Part shown: in pieces, positions 25,141-38,100 of the stretch
Layout: every line of letters starts with the position of its first letter
Numbering within the stretch: position 1 is the first letter of the stretch
NCBI RefSeq assembly: GCF_022682495.2
Contig: NC_071398.1
Location: 28,027,426-28,091,425 of the forward strand
DNA from: Desmodus rotundus
Lineage: Eukaryota > Chordata > Mammalia > Chiroptera > Phyllostomidae
Direction: 5' to 3'
DNA length: 64,000 bases
Position numbers and translations under genes: made by a program
Notes under the pieces: generated by a model
The model's input: only the letters and a program-made list of their open reading frames with translations
Told to the model about the DNA's origin: nothing
Databases searched by the model: none

Positions 25141-25954
25141 CACACCCAGCCCAGAGCTCTGGGCTGGTTCCCCTGTGCCAGCACCATGCTGGGCTCTGGG
25201 AATATAGACATGAGTGAGATGGAAGCCCTTTATTGCTACAATTCTGCTTAAATCTTCAGTGTTCTGCTGCCTAGACTTAGCAGGAGCATCAAGACCTGGG
25301 CCTTGCCCCTCACAAGCATGGACCCCCAGGTACCCTAAGCTCCAGTCAGGCCAACCCACTTTCAGACCCAACAGAATACTGGACATGCTGCCCAGCATGG
25401 TGCCGCAAACGGGGTGACCCAGGGCAACCCTGTGTTTCCCAGGCAAGTGATTGGCACAGAGCGGAGAAGGCCTTGAAGAAACTCTCTTCTCTCCTTCCAC
25501 AGTGTTTTCTTCCAATGGGAAGTTCCGGGAAACCCCATGGTTCTCCCAAATCTAAAACTCCCACTAAGGCTTCATCAGTTCTCTTTGGAACCTTCCAGGG
25601 AAGGACCAGTCTACTGGCCCTGGAGTGTGGGGCCCCTTTAATATTCAGTGTGACGGTGGCTTCACTTTGGAATAAGGTGACACTTGTTCAGGGGAACATG
25701 CCAGAAGGATGCCCTTGGGACCCGCAGATGTTTCATTGCCCTTTCATGCGTTGGCATTTTGCTTTGTTTTAAAGTGGACAAGTGCAAAGGACAGGGTGCG
25801 TTCACCACCTAGGCCCAGACTTGGAGGACACCCTCTTTGGCAGCAGCTTTGCAGTTTCTGCCGACTCAGCCTGTCTACCTACCTAAAGTGAACAGACGTT
25901 GACACTTCCATATTTGTCTGAGAGTTTAAAGTAGGAATCACATATTAAAGATGA

Positions 25955-26390
25955 AGGTGAAGTCCCTCACGTCCTCCTTCCCAGCCCCACTGCCCTCACC
26001 CCGGAGTCCACCACCACCATGAACTTGTTCTGATTCAGTCCCGGATTTACCGTACAAACACACACGTACACAAATGTGTGCAGACACAAAGATACAGACA
26101 TGTGAATATGTGTGTGAGTGTGCGATACATGCATATAACATATACATATAGATGTTTGTATATACATAGACATGCATATCCAAAAACATACGAAATATGA
26201 TTTACATGTTTTAAAATGTATGTAAATAGTACAATTAGCATAATGTCCTACAACTTGCTTTTTTAACCCAATGTGGTATTTGATTTTTATGCGGACACGC
26301 ACATAGCTCTAGTTCATCCCTTTTACCTGCTGTATAACGTTCTACCTCATGACTACCCCACAATTTACTTACTGATTGTCCCTACTGATA
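25955..26390 (-). repeat. Old L1-like fragment with degenerate CA/TG microsatellite
   Basis: A degenerate CA/TG and AT-rich run at about 26055-26180 is followed by blocks typical of antisense L1M 3' ends: 'acaacttgctttttta', 'tgctgtataacgttctacct' and 'caatttacttactgattgtc'. Family assignment is tentative. Confidence 0.5.
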
Positions 26391-28877
26391 GCCGTTTGAG
26401 TTGTGCCCGCTGGCGGTATAAACCAAACCCAGGTTTTAGTCTAGCCGAGCCACAGCTGAGTTTCACAAGCAGTTCACGTTTCCCGTTTGCGGGTGCCCTC
26501 CCTCCAGCTGCATTAGCATAGAGTAAAGAGCAAATCGAGTGTGGTCGTGATGCCAGAGTGGACGCTTCGTGATGTCAGTCCTCGCTCACTTCATCTCAAA
26601 TCTCAATCCTGCGTCAGTGAGTTTTGGCATTGCTTTCAGGCCTGGCCTTCTGCAGCTGGGAAATGCTCATATATGGTGCTGTGACTAACCTGAGAAAGAA
26701 ATCAAGGACCCCGAGGGGTTCTGCATTACTGGTTTGATTCCCAGTGGGGCGAGTGGGCACGCAGAAGTCCTCCCCGCAGTCCCCGGGGCCCTGCCCCAAA
26801 GGGAACTCCGTGGGAGGGAGGCCACATGTGGCCCATGCCAAAGAGAGCCCAGCCGCCCCTCTGGATGGCAGTTATTTTTATCTGAAGTGCAGGCTCGGTC
26901 AGGACCCTGGAGAGTTTCCAGGGTCGGAGATGGGAACTGCCTCTTTCCCATAGCTCCTTGGCTCTGCCCTGCCTCCTGGGATTCCCGGTTCTGCTCATTC
27001 AGCAGGCTCGTCCTCTCCCTGCCCCACTCTGTGTCTTGCCCCTGAGGATGTCCTCCTCTGGCTGCCATCTTTCAGTCCCAGCCAGCTTGACTGGTGAGCA
27101 CCGGTTATCCCTAATGTGGGTGAAGGCCAGGATCGAGCCTTCCAGGGTTCTGAGTGGGTCAGCATGGAGGCACAGCTGCCACCCTTCCCACCCAGGGAGC
27201 CCTCTCCTCCAGCTCCCTGTGATGTCTTAAGTCATCCCTGTCCCATTGGGTGAGGGCTGTGGCTTTCCTCACCTGTCTCCTCAGGGTCTAACACAAAATC
27301 AGTGCCCGATAACGCTCATCGGGTGACTGAGCAACTCTCCCTTCGGAGTAAAGCAGAGGTGAGAGACGTAAATGAACACACTCAAGCCCTGTCTGGACCA
27401 GGTGACAGCCAGAGGAGGACCACAGTTGGCGGCCCTTTAGTGGAAGTGAGACCCCCGTCACACTGGCTCCCAGTCCCAGCGTCTGAGCTTACCAGTACAG
27501 GGCCGTGGGCCTGTGCTGTGACCACTCCAGGCCTCTGTAGCTGTCGCATCTGTAAAACAGGAGTGATGACAGCAGACCCTGGGCTGTCCTGGGATTGGGG
27601 ACGATGTGAATTGTGTGACTGGCCCACATAGATGCCCAGGAAGGATTTTTAGAAGGAACAAAGGCACAATGGAAATTCACCTAATACAGGCCCTTGGAAT
27701 TTTCAAGTTAGCAGGCATATTTGAAGACTAACGCAGCTCTTCCTCAGGTGAGTGCCAGGGAAGAAAGTTAGTAAGAGGATTATCTGGGGAAAGGACTTGT
27801 AGAGCAAAGGCAAGGAAGGCCAATGGAGATCCTTGATGGATAATGAAAGTGAGAACGCTCCCTTTCCTGCAGTCAGCACCACAGATCTCTGAGATGGTGA
27901 ATCCCACCAATGCGACCCCAACAGGTATCAGGACTGGGCTTCCAGGAACGCACTTCGATAAGTATGGCTCCAAGATGAGGCCTTGGAGGTCTGGGAGTCC
28001 CAGCCTGCCCTCTTCTTCTGTCCCCTCTCACTGCTGTTGGCTTTGTCATCCAACAGGAAGTAACCGTCCTGATGAGTTTGTTGGGTACTGATTGCCCACT
28101 CGAACCCCTAACTTAGTAGCCAAAAGGGTAGCACCTGCCAGTGTCTGGAACAGGCTCGTCATCAGGCAGGAGTGGCGAAGGGAGGCCACGTGCTTGGTTG
28201 TTGAGTGGGTTTGCCAGGCAGTTTTGAGGGTAACTGGGGGACACAGCACCCCTTGGAGGTCTTCCCTCTTTCCACTGTCACTTCCTCTGAGGATCAAATC
28301 AACAGGTGCCTTGTTGCTCGGCCAAGCATGCAGCTGGGCCCCGGGCTGGGGCTGGTGACTTGCTGGAGTGTGTGACGGCTGTGGGGCGGGGCCAGCGGAA
28401 GGGCTGTGGTAAGAGGAGCCTTGCGCAGCGATGGGTCTGGGGATGTTTGTTCACCACGTTAGGTAAACTGAGTCTCACTTCACCGGGACCAGGAAGTTGG
28501 CTACTAACGTTTGTTCAGGGCAGACCCTTTGGTGACATGAAATGGCCGTATCAATGTCCTTTGGGAGCAGGAGACAGAACTTAACTCAGGCCACAGGCCC
28601 ACCTGAGTCCTGAATGAGTAGAATTGCTGACTGAAATGACAAAAGATGGTGATGAGAGAACTGGGGTCCGGGAGGAACTGTGCCAGGATGTCCTTTGTGG
28701 AGTCCAGCAGCTTGCCTTCCCGTCTGTGGGACTTTGGTTACTGAGCTCCTGTGAGCCTCAGTTTCCACATCTGCAAAGTAGGGAGAATGTTGCCACTCCA
28801 TTCACTGCGGAAGCCAATGCGAGAACTGGTCTAATGCTGGCTGATGTTTTCTCCCGCTGCCCTCTGCTTCCTCTCAG

Positions 28878-29192
28878 AGCTGCCGAGCACCCAGCTCTGC
28901 CCCAGGAGCCCAGGCTGCCCATCACTCCCGTTTTCGCTGCCGGAGAGGAGCCATGAGCCGCGCCCTGAATGCCCTCATCCCCTTGGGGCTGGTGCTGCTG
29001 GTCTGTGGAGCCCGAGGCTTTTTCCTGCCCAACGTCACACACTTAGAGAAGCTGCTCAGCAAGTACCAGCAGGACGAGCCCCAGGCCCGGGTCCGCAGGG
29101 CCATCCCCGGGGCAGACCAGGAGGAGATCCTCATGCTGCACAATAAACTGCGGGGCCAGGTGCACCCCCCGGCCTCCAACATGGAGTACATG
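28878..29192 (+). CDS. CRISPLD2: CRISPLD2 exon 2 (5' UTR end, start codon, signal peptide, start of CAP domain)
   Basis: The acceptor is a C/T-rich tract ending in CTCAG at 28877. The first 75 nt are 5' UTR without an ATG, and translation starts at 28953 (context GCCATGA, with G at -3). The exon encodes residues 1-80: the signal peptide, N27 sequon, RVRR at 46-49, and the first CAP helix with H63-N64-K65-L66-R67. The donor is GTGAGT at 29193, phase 0. Confidence 0.95.
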
Positions 29193-32100
29193 GTGAGTGC
29201 TGGCACCCCCCGGGGCTGGAGGTCTGCGCTCCGTCTGTCCCGTCTGCAGTCACTGGGTGTGTGGCAGGCTTGGGGGCTTGGGCGGCAGAGGCCCCCTTGC
29301 CCCTGTTGTTGACTCCCCACCAAAACAGCACCCGTGAGTTCCCCGGCAGAGGCTGCCTTGTGGTCAGCTCCCCATGGCACCCCTTTGGGGCTCAGCCCCC
29401 AAACCCCCCTGAGCCTTCCACCGAGCCCTCCGGGAGGCAGGATTGTGGGGGTCTCAGGGCTGGGCTCTGCTGTCTCCTAGCTGTGTGACCTGGACATCAG
29501 CCAGTCTGAGCCTCAGTTTCCACCTTGAGGGTCTGTCCTGGCACAGTTGCTGTGACAATGGAGCACAGACCCCCTTCAACAGCACCTTCTCTATGAGACG
29601 CCAGTGTGGCCGAGTCTGCGAGATAAGGTGTCTGTCGGAAAGGAAAAGGCACAGAAGGGCCAGTGGGGGGTGCCCTCTGAACCTGGAGAAATCCCACTGA
29701 GGAACAGAGGGGACAGGCAGCTCTTCCAGGTCCAGATCTGCCGCCCTGTCTTCGCTCATGTGTTTCCATCCCTGTCAATACCCGTTCTCACCCCCAGCCC
29801 TAGGAAGTGGGCAGGGTTATTTTGCCCATTTAATGGGTTGGGAAACTGAGGCCCGAGGCCACACAGCTGGCAGTGCCAGAGTCAGATTCAAACCTGGGTC
29901 CAGCTGACTCCAGGGCCTGTGCCCTCAGCCACCACTCTGTACCCAATTAAGCACCCCTCCCACCAGTTACCGTGTTTCCACCCCATGTTCCCATCTTGTT
30001 CTGGTCTCACCTTGATTAATGGGACAGCCTCAGCCCTGGGGGAGGGGGTTGCCACCCCTCATTTTGAATCCTGCTGTCACGTTACGCTCCCTGAACCTTC
30101 ACTTTCTTCCATTCTTTCTCCTGCTCAGGAGCTTCTAGGTCCCTCTGTGCCCAGGATGGAGCCCGGGTGCTGCTTGCCTGGCATCCCAGGCTTCTAGCAG
30201 GAGCCCTGTCTGGCTTCATGACTTGTTTCCCTCCCTCCCCTTTGGCCAGAGAGGTCTTCTGGGTGTCCTCTGGCCATATTGTGTGTGGACAGCCAGTGCC
30301 CCGTCCTCCCCGAGAGCACTTTCCCTCCATCGTTTTCCTTGTCCAGCTCCTCTGCAGCCCTCCCCACTGGCCACACTCCTCTCCGTCCCCTGGACCCAGC
30401 TGTCCCTTTTCACATTGCCCTGTGCCCTGGCATGGGTAGTGCTCATGGTTGGGGACCGTCCCATGTGTCTCTGAGCCCCTCACTGTCCCTGCATGTGCCC
30501 ACACTAGGTGGCCCATCACCAGCCGTAGGGCAGATGAATGGGCCACCTGCCTGGGGAGAGCCCTGCAAGTAACGCTTTGGGAACTCGTGACAAAACATTC
30601 TCTTTCTCCCTCAAGAAAATTGTCCAGGCATTTATTCCAAAGGGGCTGTGTTAATTTTAGAAGGAAGAAGGGGCACCCTTTCAGAGTGCATGGGCAGCTT
30701 ATGGAGACCTTTTTAGGGCTAAGGTTGTAGGAAATTATGGTAGGTTTCTTTGCAGCTTTGGAAAGAGACTTCTTCCCCATCTTTCCCTAGATGAGACGGT
30801 TTGGCCTTGGTCTCCACGGGGAAAGGACGCTCTGTACCTCTCTCCGCATGGGTCACCCTGCACCCTGTGCCGTTCCACCCAAGGCCTGAGTGGGTCCCCT
30901 GGGAGCAGGTATTTTCCTCAGCCCGAAGCTCACGGGACCCCAGACCCCCAGGGTCCTGGCTGCCTCCCACCTCTGCTAGAACAGGCTGGGTTTCTGCTGG
31001 TCTTTCCTGGTGGCACTGAACTTATTTAGTGGTTGTACGAAAGATTTGGGGCAAGCAAAGGGAGCTTAAATAGGCATCAGGCAAGCTCAGGCCTCCTGGA
31101 CAGCTCGTCATGAGCCTGTTTATTTCTCTGTGCTTACTTCGTGGTATTTCAGGATTAAAGTTGGGATCTGGGTCCTTAGGTCTAAATGGCCTGCTTGTCA
31201 GGGAAACTGAGCCTTCAGGGCCATTGTCAGGGTCATCTCCACACAGGGCCATCTGGCAGGGAAGGCGGTCAAAGCTCAGCCCCTCCACCCCAGCATCTAA
31301 GGCCCAGTGTTGACCCCTCCCCACCCTGTTCAGGCTTTGCTCACATTGGAGAGAGATCCCAGGCAGCAGTAGCCCGGGGCCTGGTGGGCACAGAAGGTGC
31401 ACGCCATTACGGGGGATGAGTGTGAGCATTTCTCCAGGTCCACTGCAGCTCAATGGGAGGTGGGTCAGGGATGTGAAGCAGGTCCCCGGGGGCTCTGCCC
31501 GAGGGCAGGACCTGCCCTGGGATGTTGAGGAGTCTTGGTTTTCTTGCTGGGAAGAGGCAGCAGGGCAGGAGGAGGAGAGGGAAACAGGCAGCTTCATGAC
31601 ACTCCATCCTGGGGTCTCATGGTTGGTTTAATCAGCCTCCTATTCCTGGATGGGTCCCAGGGCTCTGCCCAGACAGCCTTTCATTGGGCACTTCCTGTAT
31701 GCCAGGGGCTGGGGCTACCCAGAGCGGGGGACAGCCCTCGCCTGCCCATGAGCTGGAGCATCTGCCTGATGACTCTGGGAGGAGGCCTCGCAGCAGCTGG
31801 TTTGCAGTCAGCTCCGTGGGTCGCTTGGCATCTGTTCCTCCACAGAAGAGAAATGACCCCGCTTGCTTTGTTCTCTCTCTGTGTTCTTTCCTGAGGAGTT
31901 ATGTGTGTTCCCTGGGCCAGCTGAGAGGCGGGACCGGCTGTGGAGCTGTCTTGGGATTCTTTGGCCCAGCCCACTGCCCAAGGCCCCTGATTTGGGGTGG
32001 GCATGATGCCAGAGGGGAGTAGTGCCGGGCAAGTTGAAAGCATTTATTGCTACTTATTTTTTAAAATAATGGTAAAATATACATAACATAAAATTTACCA

Positions 32101-35100
32101 TCTGATCCATTTTTAAATACAGCATTCCGTAGCATTCATGCTTTCACATTGGTATGTAACCATCACCACCGCCCATCTCCAGGACTTACCGTATCTTTCG
32201 GACTATGAGACACACCTAGGTTTTAGAGGAGGAAAATAGGAAAAAAAACCCTTGCTCTGCCGCTGCCCCCCCCCCCCCCCAGTGAGCCAGGTAAGCTACA
32301 TTCAGACTATAAGAGGCACCCCCATTTTCCTCCCAAATTTGCAGGGGAAAGTGTGTCTTATAGTCTGAAAAATATAGTACGCATCCTCCCATTTCACAGG
32401 TGAAGGGACTGAGGCTGAGAGGACAGGGGCTGACCAAGGTCACCGGCAAGTTAGAGGTGGAGCAGGAGCTCTGAGGACAGCTTTGGAGACAGGCTCCTCT
32501 GAGTTCCTTGCTGACCTGCCACATCCCACTTGCTGAGCTGGGAACTCGGCCATCGCATGCATGTGACCCAACGCCTCAGAAGCTGAGCCCAGCCCCTGGG
32601 TCTACCAGGAGCTACAGTGGGAGGCTATAGCATTTCTGGTTCTTATACCCATCCTTGACTCTGAAGGTGCTCGTTTCTCCTTTCCCTGCAGACCTGGGAT
32701 GACGAGCTGGCGAGGTCAGCGGCAGCGTGGGCCCACGAGTGCATCTGGGAGCACGGGCCCACCAGTCTGCTGGTGTCCATCGGGCAGAACCTGGCCGTCC
32801 ACTGGGGCAGGTAAGAGCTGTGTGGTCCCCCCTGACTTGCGAACTGGCCACCAAGACTGAGCACCTACTGTGTGCTGGACTTGGTGCTCAATGTCCATCA
32901 TTGCATTTGGCACTCATGATCACCCACTAAGAGAGAGAGGCCTCCTGTGTCATTTATGGGGAGGGGGGGGACTGAGGCTCTGTGCCCAAGAACACTTCCA
33001 AGTAACTGGCAAAATGGATGTGAGTCTGGCTGCCGACTGCAGACACCGGTCACTGACTCGGGGTCTCTAGGCTGTGAGTTTTCCATTCCATTTCCTTGAA
33101 AGGGTTTGTGAGTCAGTTGCAGCTGGCCAGGAAGGAGCTGGCCGGGCAAGCTGGGGGGATGGGAATGTTTGCTCCTTTAACGGCGGGTCAGAACTCTCTT
33201 CTCCATCCCAGCACGTCTAGGTTCTGCTCATTCTTTAAGGCCCAGCCAGATCCCACCTTGTGGGCAGGTGCCCCCTTCCCCTTCTTGTCTGGCCATGTCG
33301 TGCACACCACTGAACCTCCGAGGCCTCCTGGCCTGGCAGCGCCTTTGTCCCCTTGCCTGTGGGAGGCACTTGACAATGGTCAGTTAAATGTCATTGCCTG
33401 GCTCCCCCAAAGTCAACTGGGCCACATACCCATGCAGCCAGCCTAGCTAAAAGCCCCCTCCGGCCTCTGAGCTGGTTTCATTAGAGGAGGTAGAGAAGAA
33501 AGCTTTTGACCGATTAAGACTTACTGACCCCTAGTCAGCATGCTGTGCCCACAAGTCCTCTGAATCTGGACCCAACGGTGGCCAGGGTCTCAGGGTCCAC
33601 TCTCCTTTTGTCCTATTCATCGGAAAGTTGTGCTGGACTTGAAATATCCCCTCAAAATACAGGTCAGGGTTTGCTTGACTCTAACCCAGATATCTCCCAG
33701 CTCTTGAAGTTCTGGAGTTGAGTCTGGCCACGAGCAGCTACACCTCCCTTTAGGGCGGCTCCTTTTCCGGGCCACACCTGGGCAGGTGGCACAATGGATC
33801 GAAAGAGATATGACTTCATGGAAGCAAATTGACACAGTATTTTTTTCCTCTGGTGAATTCTGCTTTTTATAAAATCAGTCTACGATAGCATGAAACAAAA
33901 CTGTCTGTGGGGGAAGGAATCCGTCATTCCACTGTCCTGGTTCCCCTGCTTTCATTTTCTGGGCTCCTGTGTAGCATTTGGCTGTAGGCCGGCATATTTT
34001 TACATAGTTGTAACTGTGGCCAGGGCAGCTTTTAATTCATTTTTTTCCTTCTCATCTAATACCAAACAGTGTTTCTATTAAAGAGTCATCGTGGTTATCA
34101 TCTCATAAAGGCGGCCTATGGGCTATCGAGTGGGCAGCCCAGAATGTAGTCATTCCATCCCTGTGGCCTGCTTTTTTTGTTGTTGTTGGCTCTCTTGAAT
34201 CACTTTATTAGGATAACTGTGAGGAGTGGCACCGATGGGACTCCAAGGTTCCCCACTTCTGGGCGAACACTGCTAACTGGCCTTCCCGAAGAGGCCCCCG
34301 TTTGCAGGGCCCCCACAGCACCCGCCTGTCCTGAGGCTCTGGAGCTTCTTGCCCAAGCTGGCTCCAGGCAAACAGGCTGTTTCCCTGGCTGTGTCACTGA
34401 CTGCTGCCACTCGCTCTGGGCCCGGACAGTAATTGTTGCAAGCCCTCTACGTGCCTGTTCACCGCAGCGCTCTTGGTCATGGCCAGTCCCCCTCGCCGCC
34501 TTTCTCTTTCCGGAGACCGCTTTGTTTACACTTACTGGTGATGGCGCCCTGGGACTTGCACCCAGTTTATTTTCTCTCCTAATAAAATAACCAGTGCCAG
34601 CCTGGCGGATGGGGCCAAAGCGAGGGGCAGCGGCCACCGACGGTGATGACCAGGGGCCCTCCTCACCGCTGGGGCGAGGGAGGCTCAGTGAGAAACCCTA
34701 AATAGGCAGTTTTCTAAAGGGTTTGCATACCGGACTGCGGGGCTCTGCATGCCTACAGGTTTCCGTGCCCTGAATGAGCTTCTGCCTTGCATTTGAGTCT
34801 TTGGGTGCCCCCCCCGACCGGTGGCCGAGGAACAAAGCTGGTCATGACCATCCATTGGTGGGTGATGGGAGCCCATCGGCCTGGCCCCCCGTAGCCAGCC
34901 ACTCTCCAGCTTCCGCACTCTCCCCTGCCATGGTGGGATGTCCCATCTGTGCATCACCTGTTCAACTATTTATTCAATTTTTTTTTCTACATTGGCTTTA
35001 AATGGATTCACGTCTTGAATCATTTTGTCTTAAGCAATAATACCTTTGGAATATGGGGTTCATGGGCCGCATATACTTTCCCAAGTGCACATGAAAATAA

Positions 35101-38100
35101 ACACATGATTGTGTTCAATTGTTTATTTTCAGTGAGTCAAAAAATGACTCATTGGGGGTCAGGTGAAAGTTTCCTGAGCACACAGGTGGCATGTGGGCCA
35201 CCTGGGGGACACTCCTGGAAACCAGGAGGACTCCAGGGATGCCCAGGGAAGCTCTTCGCCAATTTGGGTTGTAAGCATATGTAACAGGTGCTTGGTGGGA
35301 TTTGGGGCTGTTGTCCCTGAAGGAGCCCCTCCTCCAGTCTACCCCCTGAGAGGTGGTGCCAGCTGTGGTCTCCATGGTTGGGTATGTGGTGGCCAGAACA
35401 TAACGAGCTGGTCTGTCCCCACAGGTATCGCTCTCCCGGGTTCCACGTGCAGTCCTGGTATGACGAGGTGAAGGACTACACCTACCCCTACCCCCACGAG
35501 TGCAACCCCTGGTGTCCGGAGAGGTGCTCGGGGGCCATGTGCACCCACTACACACAGGTAACACGGGAGGAAGGGGCCTCGCACTCGGTCCGGCACCCCC
35601 AGACCCAGGCGCTCGCTGGCCCTGCAAGGCTATTGCCCCATAGGAAACCTCTACTGTCATTGCCTTCGTATTTTCCTTCAGTGTGGTGCTGTTCGAAGTA
35701 TAGCTGGTGGATCGTGTGGTTTGTGACTGATTCACAACTAGAACACTGAGACTGAGCTCTAGAAACTTCTATGGCACTTTTACATGCTGGGGCATTTTCC
35801 CTGTGTGTGGTTTGTTTGTTCCGATTTTTGTTTTGTTTATTTTTAAACAAATGTGTAGATCTTCAGTGGGTTGGGGGAAAATCTGGCCCCCCATCCCTTC
35901 ACCACATGCCCCTTTCCACCAGCACCCTAAGATCCAGGCCGGATCACGTCGCCCAGCGTGCCTTGCCCCTTGAGTTCTGATGCGTGGGTGTTGCCTTCTC
36001 AGATCGTTTGGGCCACCACCAACAGGGTTGGCTGTGCTGTGAACACCTGCCGCAGGATGAACGTCTGGGGAGACGTTTGGGAAAACGCGGTCTACCTTGT
36101 CTGCAATTACTCTCCAAAGTAAGTACAAGTTGCCGTGGTGGTCTGGGTTGGGATGTTTTTGCCAGCTGTGGAGGACCCAACTGAGCCTGTCTGAAACAGC
36201 GAATCTCTTCATTATTTCATGTAGTAAGGAGTCTAGAGGTCGGTGCTTCAGGGTGAGCTTAATAGATCAGCAGTGTCAACCAGGACTCGGGCTCCTTTCG
36301 TCTTCCTGCTGTACTATCCTCTCCTCATTGGTGTCAAAGTGGCTGCCAGGCACTGTGCATCATGTCTTCCCAAGCAGCAGGAAGGAGAATGGTAGAAAAG
36401 AGCTCTCTCCTTAGGTCTTTCTCACCCCTGGCCCACTTTCTCCTTATATCATTGGCTAGAACACTACCACTCACAGACGAGGGGGAAACAAGATTACCCC
36501 ATTTGGCTTTGGCCAATGGAATTGCCCCAGGTGACTTTGCAAGTCTCCTCTGGGACCCCCTGAACAAATCAGGAGTAGCAATAGCTCTTGACTGGACTAC
36601 GAGTGGGGTCTGTCACAGTGGTATTACCATTATTTCCTCCTCTGAAAATATGCAGCAGATAGCACTCTAGAACGCAGGTATTCATGTAGACTGAGTTTTT
36701 GCATCTTTATATGTCCCCCTCTCTGAAAGGACCACATCAAGTCTTTATGTCATAGCCCCTCTTCCTCCTCACACAGCCTGGTGCCATCAGGGTATCGCCT
36801 AACCCTTTACACACTTGCCTCCACTGCTCATCAGACAAACATGTGCCGCAGAACTGCTCACCTGGTTAATGGCCTGTGGTGAGCACGCCGGCCTCCCTCC
36901 GACACCATGCCCTGCATGCTGTGGGCCCTCGGGTGTATTTGCTCAGTGACTGAATAAAATGGGAATGACCTCATTTATTTGGTTTGGGCCATGAGTGGCT
37001 GTGAGAAGGGGCGATGCAGGGGAATTGCTGAGCTTGGAGGAAAATGGAACTCGCTGTCCACCATTGGCATGCCTATGGCGGCAGTGTCTCAGCAGTCCAC
37101 AGGGATAAGGGGCTGTGTCACCGATGGGAAGGGATGCAGCCCACGGAAGAGCAATAAACTGGTCCACCGTGGTGGAATTCCTCGCAGAGTGGCAGGTGGA
37201 GAGTAACGAATAATTCAATTTAACTCTTTACATAAAAAATACACTGGAGCCCTGGCTGACATAGCTCAGTGGATTGAGCACCGGCCTGGGAACTGAAAGG
37301 TGGCCAGTCTTATTCCCAGTCAGGCACATGTAAGGATTTCGGGCCAGGTCCCCAGTTAGGGGTGTGTGAGAGAGGCAACCAATCAACGTTATCTCTGGCA
37401 CAGTGCTATTTCTCTCCACCTCTTTTTCTGTCCCTTCCTCTCTCTCTAAAAATAAATAAATAAAATCTTTAAAAATACAATAGAAGACCCTATCAAAAAT
37501 ACAATCCTTTCCTTCTTTAGCCCCCACTCCTTTTCTTGAAAAAGGAATAACCTAAGACAGTAAAATGCACTAATCTTAAGTATGCAGCTTGATAAATTTT
37601 CACACCTATACATATGTATTTGTCTGCTCAGGCTGCCATAACAAAACACCAGAAACTGGGCGCTTAAACAACAGACACTTATTTCTCACAGTTTTAGAGG
37701 CTGGAAGTCACAGATCGAGGTTCAGCAGGGCCAGTTTCTAGTGAGGACTCTCTTGCTGGCTTGTAGGTGGCTGCCTTTTCCTTGATTCCTCACCTGGTGC
37801 GTGCTCTCAGTGGGGGTGGGAGGAGGAGAGTGAGAGAGAGAGATCTTGTTAGCGTCTCTTCTTATAAAGACACAATCCCATCCGAGGCCCCACCCTTTTG
37901 ACCACATTTAACCTATATTACATCCTGAGAGGTCCTATTTCCACCTAAGCCACAAGGGGGGTTAGGGTTTCAGCATATGGATTTCGGGGCACACACAATT
38001 TAGTCCATGCAGCATTTATATGCCTGTGTAACTACCACCTAGGTCAAACTAAGAATGTTTCCAGTGCCCCAGGATACCCCCCAGAAGTGCCCACTCTTCT

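Larger units (their letters stand above)
10746..28877 (+). other. CRISPLD2: CRISPLD2 intron 1 (18.1 kb)
   Basis: The intron runs from the GTAAGT donor at 10746 to the pyrimidine-rich acceptor ending in CTCAG at 28877. It holds MIR pieces (10835-11030, 11180-11290, 11945-12090, 12365-12545, 17510-17710, 18950-19090, 22415-22590, 24165-24360, 27465-27600, 28710-28800), old L1 pieces, MER5A, L2, one Ves SINE, a HAL1 element and a MaLR LTR. A CA/TG-rich degenerate microsatellite lies at about 26055-26180. No additional exon was recognised. Large first introns often hold enhancers, but none can be proved here. Confidence 0.75.
29193..32691 (+). other. CRISPLD2: CRISPLD2 intron 2
   Basis: A 3.5-kb phase-0 intron. 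It contains MIR pieces (about 29455-29540 forward, 29780-29940 reverse, 32385-32480 reverse), an old L1 3' piece (32048-32185) and a TA-flanked inverted-repeat element (32189-32377). The rest, including 29950-31650, shows no recognised element or exon. Confidence 0.7.

Noticed and set aside
30082..30780. 232-codon open frame on the minus strand
   Set aside because: It has low-complexity composition and no recognisable domain, and it lies within a CRISPLD2 intron. GC-rich mammalian DNA gives such frames by chance.
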